Shown: in pieces, positions 44,965-53,700 of the stretch
Layout: each line of letters starts with the position of its first letter
Numbering within the stretch: the first letter of the stretch is position 1
Origin: JAUIAI01 sp963732405
GTDB taxonomy: Bacteria > Pseudomonadota > Gammaproteobacteria > Burkholderiales > Burkholderiaceae_E
NCBI GenBank assembly: GCA_963732405.1
Contig: CAVSZG010000006.1
Location: forward strand, 496,001-560,000
Direction: 5' to 3'
Length of the DNA: 64,000 nucleotides
Notes under the pieces: model-generated
The model's input: only the letters and a program-made list of their open reading frames with translations
What the model was told of the DNA's origin: nothing
Database searches by the model: none
Program-made: the position numbers and the translations under genes

Positions 44965-46584
44965 TCATCTGTCGGCCAGGATGGCCCGGGCCACCGCCTC
45001 GGCGACACGGATTCCGTCGATGCCGGCCGACATGATGCCGCCCGCATAACCCGCACCTTCGCCGGCCGGAAACAGGCCTTGTGTGTTCACGCTCTGAAAG
45101 TCATCGTTGCGGCGGATCCGCACCGGCGACGAAGTCCGGGTTTCGACGCCCGTGAGCAAGGCATCAGGCAGACAGAAGCCGGGCACCTTGCGCTCGAATG
45201 CCGGCAGGGCTTCGCGAATAGCCTCGGTCACGAAGGCTGGCAGGCAGTCGGCCAGATCGGCCGGCCTGACCCCGGGCCGGTAAGAGGGCAGCACCGCACC
45301 CAGCGTGTCCGAGGGGCGCACCGCGAGGAAATCGGCCAGCGTCTGGGCTGGTGCACTGTAGTCGCCGCCACCGACCTCGAAGGCGCGGGTCTCCCAGTGC
45401 CGCTGCAAGTCGATGCCGGCCAGCGCATGGCCCGGATAGTCCTGCGGCGTGATACCCACGACGATGCCGCTGTTGGCATTGCGTTCATTGCGCGAGTACT
45501 GGCTCATGCCATTGGTCACCACGCCGCCGGGCTCGGAGGCTGCCGCGACCACGGTGCCGCCCGGGCACATGCAGAAGCTGTACACCGACCGACCATTCCG
45601 GGCGTGATGGATCAGCCTGTAGTCGGCGGCACCCAGAATCGGATGGCCAGCATGATCGCCGAAACGGGCCCGATCGATCAGCGACTGTGGATGCTCGATG
45701 CGCACACCGATCGAAAAGGGCTTGGCTTCCAGATGCACGCCCTGCGAATGCAGCATCCGGAAGGTGTCGCGGGCGCTGTGGCCGATGGCCAGCACCACAT
45801 GACTGGCGCTCAGTTGTTCGCCATTGTCCAGCGTCAGGCCGCGCAGCCGCCGGGCGGTGGGGCCATCATTCCCGATGATCAGCCCGGTCACCTTCTGTCC
45901 GAAACGAAACTCACCGCCGAGCGCTTCGATCTGCGCGCGGATGTTCTCCACCATTTTGACCAGGCGAAAGGTGCCGACATGAGGTTTGCTCACGAACAGA
46001 ATTTCGTCGGGTGCCCCGGCACGCACGAACTCCTCGAGCACCTTGCGCCCGAGGAAGCCGGGATCGGCAACCTGTGTCCAGAGCTTGCCGTCGGAGAAGG
46101 TACCGGCGCCACCTTCGCCGAACTGCACGTTCGATTCACTGTTCAGTTCACGGCGTCGCCAGAAGGCCCAGGTATCACGGGTGCGCTCGCGCACCGGTTT
46201 GCCACGCTCCAGAATCAGCGGGTTCAGGCCCATCTGGGCCAGGGTCAGCCCGGCCAGAATGCCGCACGGACCCGTCCCGATCACGATTGGTCGGGGCGCG
46301 GATACACCACGGAAATCCGCCACGAACCGGTATCGCGTATCGGGCGATTCAACAATACGCGGGTCAGACGCAAAGCGAGCCAGCAGCGCGGCATTGCTGG
46401 TGGTGTCGACATCCAGGGTGTAGCTCAGGATGATCGAGGCCCGCCGCCGCGCATCATAGCCGCGCCGCCAGACACGGATCTCGCGCAAGGCCTGGCGCGT
46501 TATGCCGAGGCGGCGCGTCACCGCCTCGTGCAGATCGTCCTGGGTGTGCGAGAGCGGCAGTCGGATTTCGGTCAGGCGCAGCAT
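44965..46584 (-). CDS. FAD-dependent dehydrogenase, COG2509
   Basis: 539 residues from the ATG at 46584, chosen because the family begins MLRLTEI.LPL. An N-terminal ~90-residue domain precedes the FAD-binding Rossmann motif (IVIGTGPCGILAGLTLAQMG). Further motifs are NVQFGEGGAGTFSDGKL, VLAIGHSARDTF, FCMCPGGTVVAAASEPG and a C-terminal PAGEGAGYAGGIMSA for the second FAD contact. The substrate of this widespread cytoplasmic family is unknown. No partner gene is evident next to it. Confidence 0.9.
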   Translation of the reverse strand: MLRLTEIRLPLSHTQDDLHEAVTRRLGITRQALREIRVWRRGYDARRRASIILSYTLDVDTTSNAALLARFASDPRIVESPDTRYRFVADFRGVSAPRPIVIGTGPCGILAGLTLAQMGLNPLILERGKPVRERTRDTWAFWRRRELNSESNVQFGEGGAGTFSDGKLWTQVADPGFLGRKVLEEFVRAGAPDEILFVSKPHVGTFRLVKMVENIRAQIEALGGEFRFGQKVTGLIIGNDGPTARRLRGLTLDNGEQLSASHVVLAIGHSARDTFRMLHSQGVHLEAKPFSIGVRIEHPQSLIDRARFGDHAGHPILGAADYRLIHHARNGRSVYSFCMCPGGTVVAAASEPGGVVTNGMSQYSRNERNANSGIVVGITPQDYPGHALAGIDLQRHWETRAFEVGGGDYSAPAQTLADFLAVRPSDTLGAVLPSYRPGVRPADLADCLPAFVTEAIREALPAFERKVPGFCLPDALLTGVETRTSSPVRIRRNDDFQSVNTQGLFPAGEGAGYAGGIMSAGIDGIRVAEAVARAILADR

Positions 46585-46612
46585 CGCTCGGTCGCGCACA
46601 TTCGCAGGCCGG

Positions 46613-47575
46613 TCATTGGGCGCTGCATTTGAGGGTCCTGATCGAACCAGGGGTATCGCCGATCGCCGAGTCGACCAGTTCGACCAGCTTGTAGGTCTGG
46701 CTCAGATCGATCCGGGTGAACACACTGGCATTGCCGGTGTTGCGAATCGATCCGCGGAAGCCGCCGCTGATCAGCGGCTCGATCGATGCCGTCGTCTGGG
46801 GCAGCGGTGAGCTGCCGGCAAACTCCGCAGCGGACGGAAATACGTATGCCACCCCTTCGAATGCGGTGGTTGGGCGGCCGTTCGCGATGAAGCGGATCAC
46901 GGTCGGGATCGGCTGGGTAATCGAGAAACTGTCGGGCTTGTCGACGGTTTCCTGGCAGATCATCTCCTCCAGGCCGTCATGCCAGGCGAAGGACCGGTCG
47001 CCAACCGGGTAGAAGGTTCCCGATGCCACGCCGGCCAACGATACCCCGCAGTGAATCGAATGGGCAGGATTGGCGCCGTCGAATCCGCCACCATCGAGTT
47101 GGCCGTTGTCGTGTACGTGAATGAACAGACGCCGGACCACATCGACAGCGGTATCGGCGCCGTAGGTGATGCCATCGCCCGACCGCTGCGCGGTCCAGAC
47201 GCTCGTCGATACGGCCCGCAAGGCCGTACCCGTTGCGTCGGTCACGGATAGTGAACCGGCATCATAGGCGACCGTTGCCGGGTACAGCGGTCCGATGGGC
47301 ACGCCGTTGGCGCAGTTGAGCAATGCCGAGTAGCCCGCCTGCGGCGGTGGCGTGCCTGGCAGCGGTGGTGCCGGCGTGCTCACGGGCGGGTCCCAGCGAG
47401 GCAGTGTCGACGCATCGGGTGCCTGCTGTCCGACCGGATTCGTGACCAGGGCCGCGCTGTCGGCCTGGGTCGACAGGGACGCATCGGGCGGCGATTCATC
47501 GCCACCGCAGGCAGCAAGACCAAGGACCATGCCCGACGTGACGAGCAGACTGAGCGTGCGGCAGTGGATTGACAT
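46613..47575 (-). CDS. Predicted lipoprotein of unknown function
   Basis: 320 residues from the ATG at 47575 (the frame opens at 47605). A lipoprotein signal ends in GLAACGG, then a Pro/Thr-rich linker (about residues 30-85) and a beta-rich domain with four Cys. I do not recognise the domain. The LAAC lipobox and the low-complexity linker resemble those of the giant oxidase lipoprotein at 50749-56643, so both probably sit on the outer membrane. Confidence 0.75.
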   Translation of the reverse strand: MSIHCRTLSLLVTSGMVLGLAACGGDESPPDASLSTQADSAALVTNPVGQQAPDASTLPRWDPPVSTPAPPLPGTPPPQAGYSALLNCANGVPIGPLYPATVAYDAGSLSVTDATGTALRAVSTSVWTAQRSGDGITYGADTAVDVVRRLFIHVHDNGQLDGGGFDGANPAHSIHCGVSLAGVASGTFYPVGDRSFAWHDGLEEMICQETVDKPDSFSITQPIPTVIRFIANGRPTTAFEGVAYVFPSAAEFAGSSPLPQTTASIEPLISGGFRGSIRNTGNASVFTRIDLSQTYKLVELVDSAIGDTPGSIRTLKCSAQ

Positions 47576-47847
47576 CGGTCGGCGAAAAGCTAGGCAGTGA
47601 GTCATCAGGGATTGCCCGGTCGATCGGGCATCGATGCCAGACGAAGGTGAGTCGGCGAGTATCGCTCAGATCAGCAAAGTGCGGCTCGTCGCAGTCGCCT
47701 CGTCACGGTGGGCTATGATCGTGGTTGCCGGTACAGGAGGTTGAGCCGCTGTCGCGAACCGTGTCGACCGACTCGATGGGACGCGGTCCGACCCCAGGGA
47801 TGAGTCCGGCATCCGGCACGGGCCAGTTCAGGATCGGAACGCGATCG

Positions 47848-49036
47848 ATGCGCTACCTTTTGAAAGTCTTGGGCGATGGTCAGACCATTGCCGAAATCGA
47901 TTTGTTGCCTGGCGAAAACGTGCTCACGCCCGAGGCACGGTATCGCTACACGCTGCAGGCTGTCCGTGTGGCTGGCGATGCGGCCGCCGATACCGGTTCG
48001 CGGGTCATTGCGCAGCGCCAGGGCCAGGACCTGTTGATCGATGGCCTGGCCGGTGAACAGTCGCTCGTGCTTCTCGGATTTTTTTACAATCTGTCTGCCC
48101 TCATCCTGCTCGCTCGAACTGGCTGGCACGGGCGGCGAGCGCTTCACCATCGATGCCGCGACCCAGGGCACTGAACTGGGCGACGGCATCACCTCGCTTT
48201 ATCTGTTCGATGCCGGCCTGCAGGCGCTACGGCCGTTCAATGCCGATTCGCTGGCAACGGCCCGCTCCACCCTGCCGACCGGGTCGCCGGAGGTCGGTGC
48301 AACGGCGGGCAAAGACGGCAGCGCTGCGGCGTCGCCGGGATCGGCGCTGACCGCCGATGCGTCGGCAGCGGCCCCGCCCGACTCCGCGGGCGGCGGCATG
48401 TCGCTGGGTTGGATCATCGGCGGCGCGGCTGCCGGGGCTGGTGTGCTCGGCCTGGCCCTGTCCGGAGGAGGTGGGGACACGGCTGTTGGCAACGAGGCCG
48501 GCGCGCCTGAGGTGACGCGGCTGCTTGCCGAGGGTAATGACCTGACCATCGATGCCGGCGAGGTCACGACCGACAATGGGCTGATCATCTACGGATCGGC
48601 CGTCAATGCCACACAGGTCGAGATATCGATCAACCTGCCGGGCAGTTCGGTCGTGAATACCCGGGTGTTCGATGTCAATGCCAACGGCGATTTCGGCTTC
48701 GTATTCGGTGCCGGGTTCTTCAGCGGTGCACCGGGTGGCGTCATCACCATCTCGGCCACTCCCGTGTCGTCCAGTGGTGCGCGTGGCGCGACGGCCAGCA
48801 GCACGCTCACGTTTACCGGCGGTGTGTCGGCTGATCCGTCCGACACGGCATCGACCTCGGTGCTGAGCCAGGCCGACCTGCTCGATCAGGAATCGGGCCT
48901 GTTCGTCGACGACGGGCCGGTGACTACCGCCCAGGCGGATCATGAACCGGTCACCCATGAGTCGGCGACCCACCTGCCGATCTCGGTCGCTTCGCCGGTC
49001 GACGGCCTGATGACACAGCCAGGCTTTGAAATTTAG
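47848..49036 (+). pseudogene. Short adhesin-like surface protein with BapA-type prefix and one Ig-like domain, one frameshift
   Basis: The start ATG at 47848 gives YLLKVLGDGQTIAEIDLLPGENVL, and further on DLLIDGLAGEQSLVL, the kind of N-terminal module seen in large BapA/RTX-type adhesins. The frame breaks at 48069-48076. Deleting one T from GCTTCTCG restores LVLSDFFTICLPSSCSLELAGTGGERF and joins the frame ending at 49036, for about 395 residues. A Gly-rich hydrophobic stretch (GWIIGGAAAGAGVLGLALSGGG) is followed by a single beta-sandwich resembling adhesin repeats (VEISINLPGS...VFDVNANGDFGFVF). It has no long repeat array, so it resembles the head module of an adhesin only. Confidence 0.65.
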
Positions 49037-49070
49037 ACGCCATGTTCACCGACATTCCAGGAGGTTTGAC

Positions 49071-50339
49071 GTGATCCACCCTCTCAATGCCGCCCGGCAA
49101 TCCGGCCATTCGGCAAGGTCGATGGTCGCGATCCTGTTCGGTCTGATGCTGTCGGGCCTGACCCTGCTGGCCCAGGCAGCCGAGCCGGGGCGGCTGGCCC
49201 TCGTGGTGGGCAATGCCACCTATCCGGAAAAGGAATTGCTCAATCCGATCAATGATGCGAAATCGATGGCGGCCCGATTGGCCGAACTGGGCTTTCAGGT
49301 CACGACGGTCTACGACTTGCGACGCCGTGACATTGGCCGGACGATCGAAGGATTCATCGGCCGGATCTCGCCTGGCGACACCGTGGTGGTGTTTTATGCA
49401 GGGCACGGCATGCAGATTCGCGGCGAAAACTATCTGCCCGCCGTCGATGCCTCGTTCGACACCGAGTACGACGTGACTCTGGACAGCATCAGCGTGACCG
49501 GCCTGTTGTCGCGAATCGACGAGATGCGGGCCGGCATCAAGATTCTGTTGCTCGACGCCTGTCGCAATAATCCCTACCGCCTGCGCACCCGGTCCAGCGC
49601 CACCCGTGGTCTGGCCCAGGTCGGCGAGCATGCGCCGATCGGTACCCTGATCAGTTTCGCGACCCGGCCCGGTGGCGTTGCCGAAGACGGGGAGGGCAAG
49701 AATGGTCTGTACACCCTGGGCCTGTTGCGCCATATCGGCACCCAGGGTTTGCCGGTCGAGATCATGTTCAAGCGGGTTGCCAGTGCGGTGGTGGAGATGT
49801 CGGCCGGGCGTCAGGAGCCCTGGGTCGAGGGCAGCATTCGCGGCGAGTTCTCTTTCCTGCCCGCCCAGTTCAATGACTCGGGAACCCGTCTGGCCGGCGG
49901 CGATGTGCCGGCCACGGTGGCCAATGCGCCGGGACCGGTCGCCGCCCTTGACCCGACGGCCGGTTCGGGGCGCAACGATGCGGTCCTGGCCCGGCCACCG
50001 GTCAGGCGATATCGCTCCATCCCGGCCTCGGGTTGGGAGGTTCTGTTGCATGAATACGAAGATCGCGTATCGATCGAACGGCTGGCCCGCCTGCCTGACC
50101 GGGCCGGGCTCCAGCCCAAGCCCAAGGCCGCCGACCTGGCCGCGGCGGCCACTACCTATTCATGTGCCCTGCAGCCGGCCCGGCGTGATGCCAAGGGGCA
50201 TTATTCGATTGCCGGTGCCTGTATTGCCAACAATCAGCGCACCACCATCGACATCAGTGGCGATCCGACCCTGCTACGGGTGAGCCAGCGCACGCGTGAA
50301 CGACCCCGGCATGATCTGGTGGTGCTGAGGGCCAACTGA
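49071..50339 (+). CDS. Secreted caspase-like peptidase (C14 / metacaspase type)
   Basis: 422 residues from a GTG at 49071 with a perfect AGGAGG ribosome binding site; the frame is open back to 49026. Signal peptide LMLSGLTLLAQAAEP. The p20-like domain has RLALVVGNATYPEKELLNPINDA, the catalytic His in VVFYAGHGMQI and the catalytic Cys in ILLLDACRNNPY. A ~150-residue C-terminal region follows with no known motif. Secreted bacterial caspase-like enzymes cleave after Arg/Lys or Asp; targets are mostly unknown. It lies 34 bases after the adhesin-like gene, so that protein may be its partner or substrate. Confidence 0.9.
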   Translation: MIHPLNAARQSGHSARSMVAILFGLMLSGLTLLAQAAEPGRLALVVGNATYPEKELLNPINDAKSMAARLAELGFQVTTVYDLRRRDIGRTIEGFIGRISPGDTVVVFYAGHGMQIRGENYLPAVDASFDTEYDVTLDSISVTGLLSRIDEMRAGIKILLLDACRNNPYRLRTRSSATRGLAQVGEHAPIGTLISFATRPGGVAEDGEGKNGLYTLGLLRHIGTQGLPVEIMFKRVASAVVEMSAGRQEPWVEGSIRGEFSFLPAQFNDSGTRLAGGDVPATVANAPGPVAALDPTAGSGRNDAVLARPPVRRYRSIPASGWEVLLHEYEDRVSIERLARLPDRAGLQPKPKAADLAAAATTYSCALQPARRDAKGHYSIAGACIANNQRTTIDISGDPTLLRVSQRTRERPRHDLVVLRAN

Positions 50340-50374
50340 ACGGGCAGGCCCCGGGCTCGTGTCGATGCGCTCGA

Positions 50375-50605
50375 TCAGGCGCTGCGCTGACCCGGGCAAT
50401 GGGTTTGCGGACCGGTATTGGTCGCGCTGCAGGCCCGTTTGACATACGCGGGTTCGGCCGAAATCGTGGGTGAATCGGCACCGGGGTTCACATCGGAATC
50501 GGTGCCGCTGCCGCAAGCCGACAGGACCAGGGCGGCGATGCCCGCCAGGACCAGACGCATGGGGTTTGCCGCGGTCCTTGCATAACGATTCGACGTCGAC
50601 GCCAT
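50375..50605 (-). CDS. Small lipoprotein
   Basis: About 76 residues from an ATG at 50605 with GGAG upstream; starts at 50620 or 50560 are equally possible. The signal MRLVLAGIAALVLSACG contains a clear lipobox. The mature part is only about 40 residues, with two Cys (RACSATNTGPQTHCPG). Function unknown. It is convergent with the caspase-like gene and is preceded by the hairpin at 50675-50720. Confidence 0.6.
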   Translation of the reverse strand: MASTSNRYARTAANPMRLVLAGIAALVLSACGSGTDSDVNPGADSPTISAEPAYVKRACSATNTGPQTHCPGQRSA

Positions 50606-50674
50606 ACCCATCCACTCCATCCGTTTGCATCACGACAGACGGTGTCGAATGCATGGATGAATGGTAGGCAGGCA

Positions 50675-50720
50675 GCCGACGAACGGCGTGGCAGTTGTTC
50701 ACGCCCTACCGTTCGTCGGC
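50675..50720. terminator. Long inverted repeat after the giant oxidase gene
   Basis: GCCGACGAACGG at 50675-50686 pairs perfectly with CCGTTCGTCGGC at 50709-50720. An inner GGCGTG (50685-50690) / CACGCC (50700-50705) pair extends the stem, with a nine-base loop. It begins 29 bases beyond the stop of the minus-strand giant gene and precedes the small lipoprotein. No T tract follows, so this is either an atypical terminator or an mRNA-stabilising stem. The perfect repeat is seen directly; its role is inferred. Confidence 0.6.
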
Positions 50721-50748
50721 CGGATTATCTGACCGGCTTGCGGACTTT

Positions 50749-53700
50749 TTACCGACAAGCGGTCGGTCGCAGCGTCAGATCGTCCAGGATCAGTGTCCGG
50801 TCAGCTCCTGCGTGCAGCCAGAGTTCGGCATGATCGGCGCCGGGCGGGGCGGTCGCGGTCAGGCTCATCGCTTCGAAACGCTCCTGGCGGCCCACGTTGA
50901 GGACCTCTTCGGCGATTTCGGACCCATCGGCGGCGAGCCAGTCCAGGCCGATGCCGGCCCAGTCCGTCCCGCCGAGACTACGCACATGAGCCGTGAACTG
51001 ATAGGCGGTGTCGGGTGTCACCGGCACTTCGACGCGCAGCCAGCCGTTGGCCAGCTGGACGGCACGATTACCGGTCCGTGCGTCACTGGTCAGGGTGGCT
51101 GCATCATTGCCGCTCCAGCCGCTCAGTTCATCCTCGAAGCCGCCGTTGACCAGGCGGTTGCAGACATCGATCGGCCCGGACGCCACCGCACCTGAGGGTG
51201 GTTCGATCACGCCGCCCGCCAGGCCGGCCTGATCGCTCGACTGCGCCAGGTCGGACGAAGCGCCCGCCGCGTCGGAACAACCCGGGCCGCGCAGATCGAC
51301 GGCGTCGACCTCCAGGGCCAGATCGTTGTCGGTGGCGAACCAGACCCGGACATGGGTTGCCGTGGGCGGCACGGTTGCTCGCAGCTCGAAACTCGTGAAC
51401 TGCGCCTGACGCGGAAAAGCGCGAACGACCTCACCGACAGTCTCACCTTGCTCGTCGACGAAATCGATGCCATAGCCCGCCCAGCCGTGGGTGCCATCGA
51501 TCCGGAAATTGCCGCTGAGCACGAGCACCGGATGGACATTGACCGAGGCCGTCGTGCTGACCCAGCCTCCGGCCACCCGCAGCGCGGCCGACTCACCGTT
51601 ACCGGGACGTGAATGTTGCGGTGTCGTATTCGAGCGCCAGCCATCGAGTCCGGCGTCGAAGTCGCCGTTGGCGATCCGGTTGCATGCCGTGCTGCCCGGG
51701 ATCGGCGTGGCGGCACCGACGGCAGGATCCAGCCGGTCCAGATCGCGCACATCGGCGATGCCGTCGCCGTCGTCATCGGCATCGCGGTTGTCGCCGATGC
51801 CGTCGCCATCGGCATCGTTCGATTCGGTCGGATCAAATGGGAACCTGTCCACCGGGTCGGCAACGCCATCGTTGTCATCATCCTCGTCGATCGAATCCGC
51901 CCGGCCATCGTCGTCATGGTCATTGCCCGGTGCCGAAACCTCGCGATCATCGATGGACAACACATAGTTGCCCAGCTGGTCGAGTTCCGTCTCGCTCAGT
52001 CCGGTGATTGCCGTGCCGATCTCTCGGCCGGTATGGGCCCTGATGGCGGCCTGCACCGAGTTTGCCGATCCGTCATGCAGATACGGCGCGCTGAGCCAAA
52101 GGCCGCGCAGCGTCGGGGTGTCGAGTCCGCCAGACGGAAGCGGCTTGCCCAGGCGGCTGCCGGTATCGCCGTCGACAGTGCCAACATCATGAAAGCGTCG
52201 TTGCGCACTATCCGTGAAGTCGGTGCCCCCGTGGCATTGAGCACAGCCGGCGCGCGCGAAGACGAGCGCACCGGCGCGTGCGTCCGCGGTCAGTTCTCCC
52301 TGGCCGTCACGATAGGGACTGCTGCCCACCGACTGCTGCGAAGCCAGATAGGCGGCCAGCGAGTCCAGTGCGCTGGACATGCCGGCCTTGGCCATGCCCA
52401 GTGGATCCCGGGTGAGCGCGAACTGTTCATCGGTCAGCAGTCCGCTGCCCTTGAACACCAGCCGGATGTCATTCTCGAAATCGTGAATCTCGTCAAAATT
52501 GCCGCTCCAGTGCACATTGCCCTGGGCGGTGCCACCGTGTCCGCGCAGATCGATGGTGTTGCGCAGACCTTCGCCGGCATCGCTCATGTCCCAGGTCCGG
52601 CCATCGTTGCCGGCCTCGTCATGACAACTGGCGCAGCTCAGATAATTCTGCATCACGAGGCGCGGGTCCAGCGCATCGTGAAAGAGCTGCTTGCCCAGCA
52701 GGACGGCAGGCGGGAGTTTTTCCCGGCCGATGAGGCCGATATGTCCGACCAGATTCACCTGTGACGAGCGGCCATCGATGAGCGTGCTGATGTCGATCAC
52801 GCTCAGCGATCGGCTCAACTGGTTGTGCACATAGACGGTGCGATTGTCGGCCGCGACCGCGATGCCCTGCGGTGCTCGTTCCAGTACCAGTGAATCGAGA
52901 AAGCCGCCGGTATGCGCATCCATCACTTCCATGAAGCGGCTGGCTTCATGAACGACGAACACATAGTTGCCATCACGATCGAAGGCAACGGCGCTGGGCG
53001 GCGAGTTGTTGTCGAAGTCGATCCGCCGGCTGAACTCCTCCTGGCCGGATGCCAGATCGATGCGTCCGAGCTTGGCACGCACCAGGCGGTCGTGTTCGCG
53101 GGCATTGCCATCGCGCAGTCGACCGCGAAAGATATTGTCCGACTTGAAGGGCAGGAGTGCGCTGCGCCCGTCGGGCGAGAGTGCCGGTGCGCCCAGATAA
53201 TTTGGTACGCCGCGGGCAGAGTTGACTGTGTCCGGACCGACATCATTGGCCAGGATCACCGTCGCCAGCCGGCTCATGGTCGTGATGTCTATGACTTCCA
53301 TGCGCGCGCCTGCCGAGCCATCATCGGGCAGCGACAACACCATGCTGCGGGTCGATTCGCCGGGCAGCGGCGGTGTGATGAAGCGCGGAACATACAGTCG
53401 CTTCGCATCGGCACTCAAGGCCAGATGCCGAGGCCGCTCACCCACGTCCAGTTCGGTCACCACGACGGCGTTGCGCATGTCTATCCTGGCCACGGTCGCC
53501 CGGCCTTCCAGGGCGACCCAGGCGGTCTGGGTGGTCGTGTCGATCACCAGACCATGCGGCAGCGAACCAGGGGGCAGGGCGATGCTCGACAATTGCCTCA
53601 TCGTCGCCGCATCGAATATCAGCAGCCTCGCATCGCGTTTATCGCTCACCAAGACCCGGCCCTGATCGTCGCTGGCCACGCTGCTCGGCGATCCGCCGAC

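Noticed and set aside
45079..46632. A 517-codon open frame opposite the COG2509 flavoprotein, and similar long antisense frames at 14393-15784, 35846-37330, 42068-43303 and 60820-62232
   Set aside because: All lie antisense to well-supported genes and show low-complexity composition without domains.
22785..48076. Programmed ribosomal frameshifting at the shared octamer
   Set aside because: CGAGAAGC is not a slippery sequence, and it also occurs inside unbroken frames (5818 in pyc, 34884 in the PAS kinase, 20453 in the M50 hybrid) with no shift.
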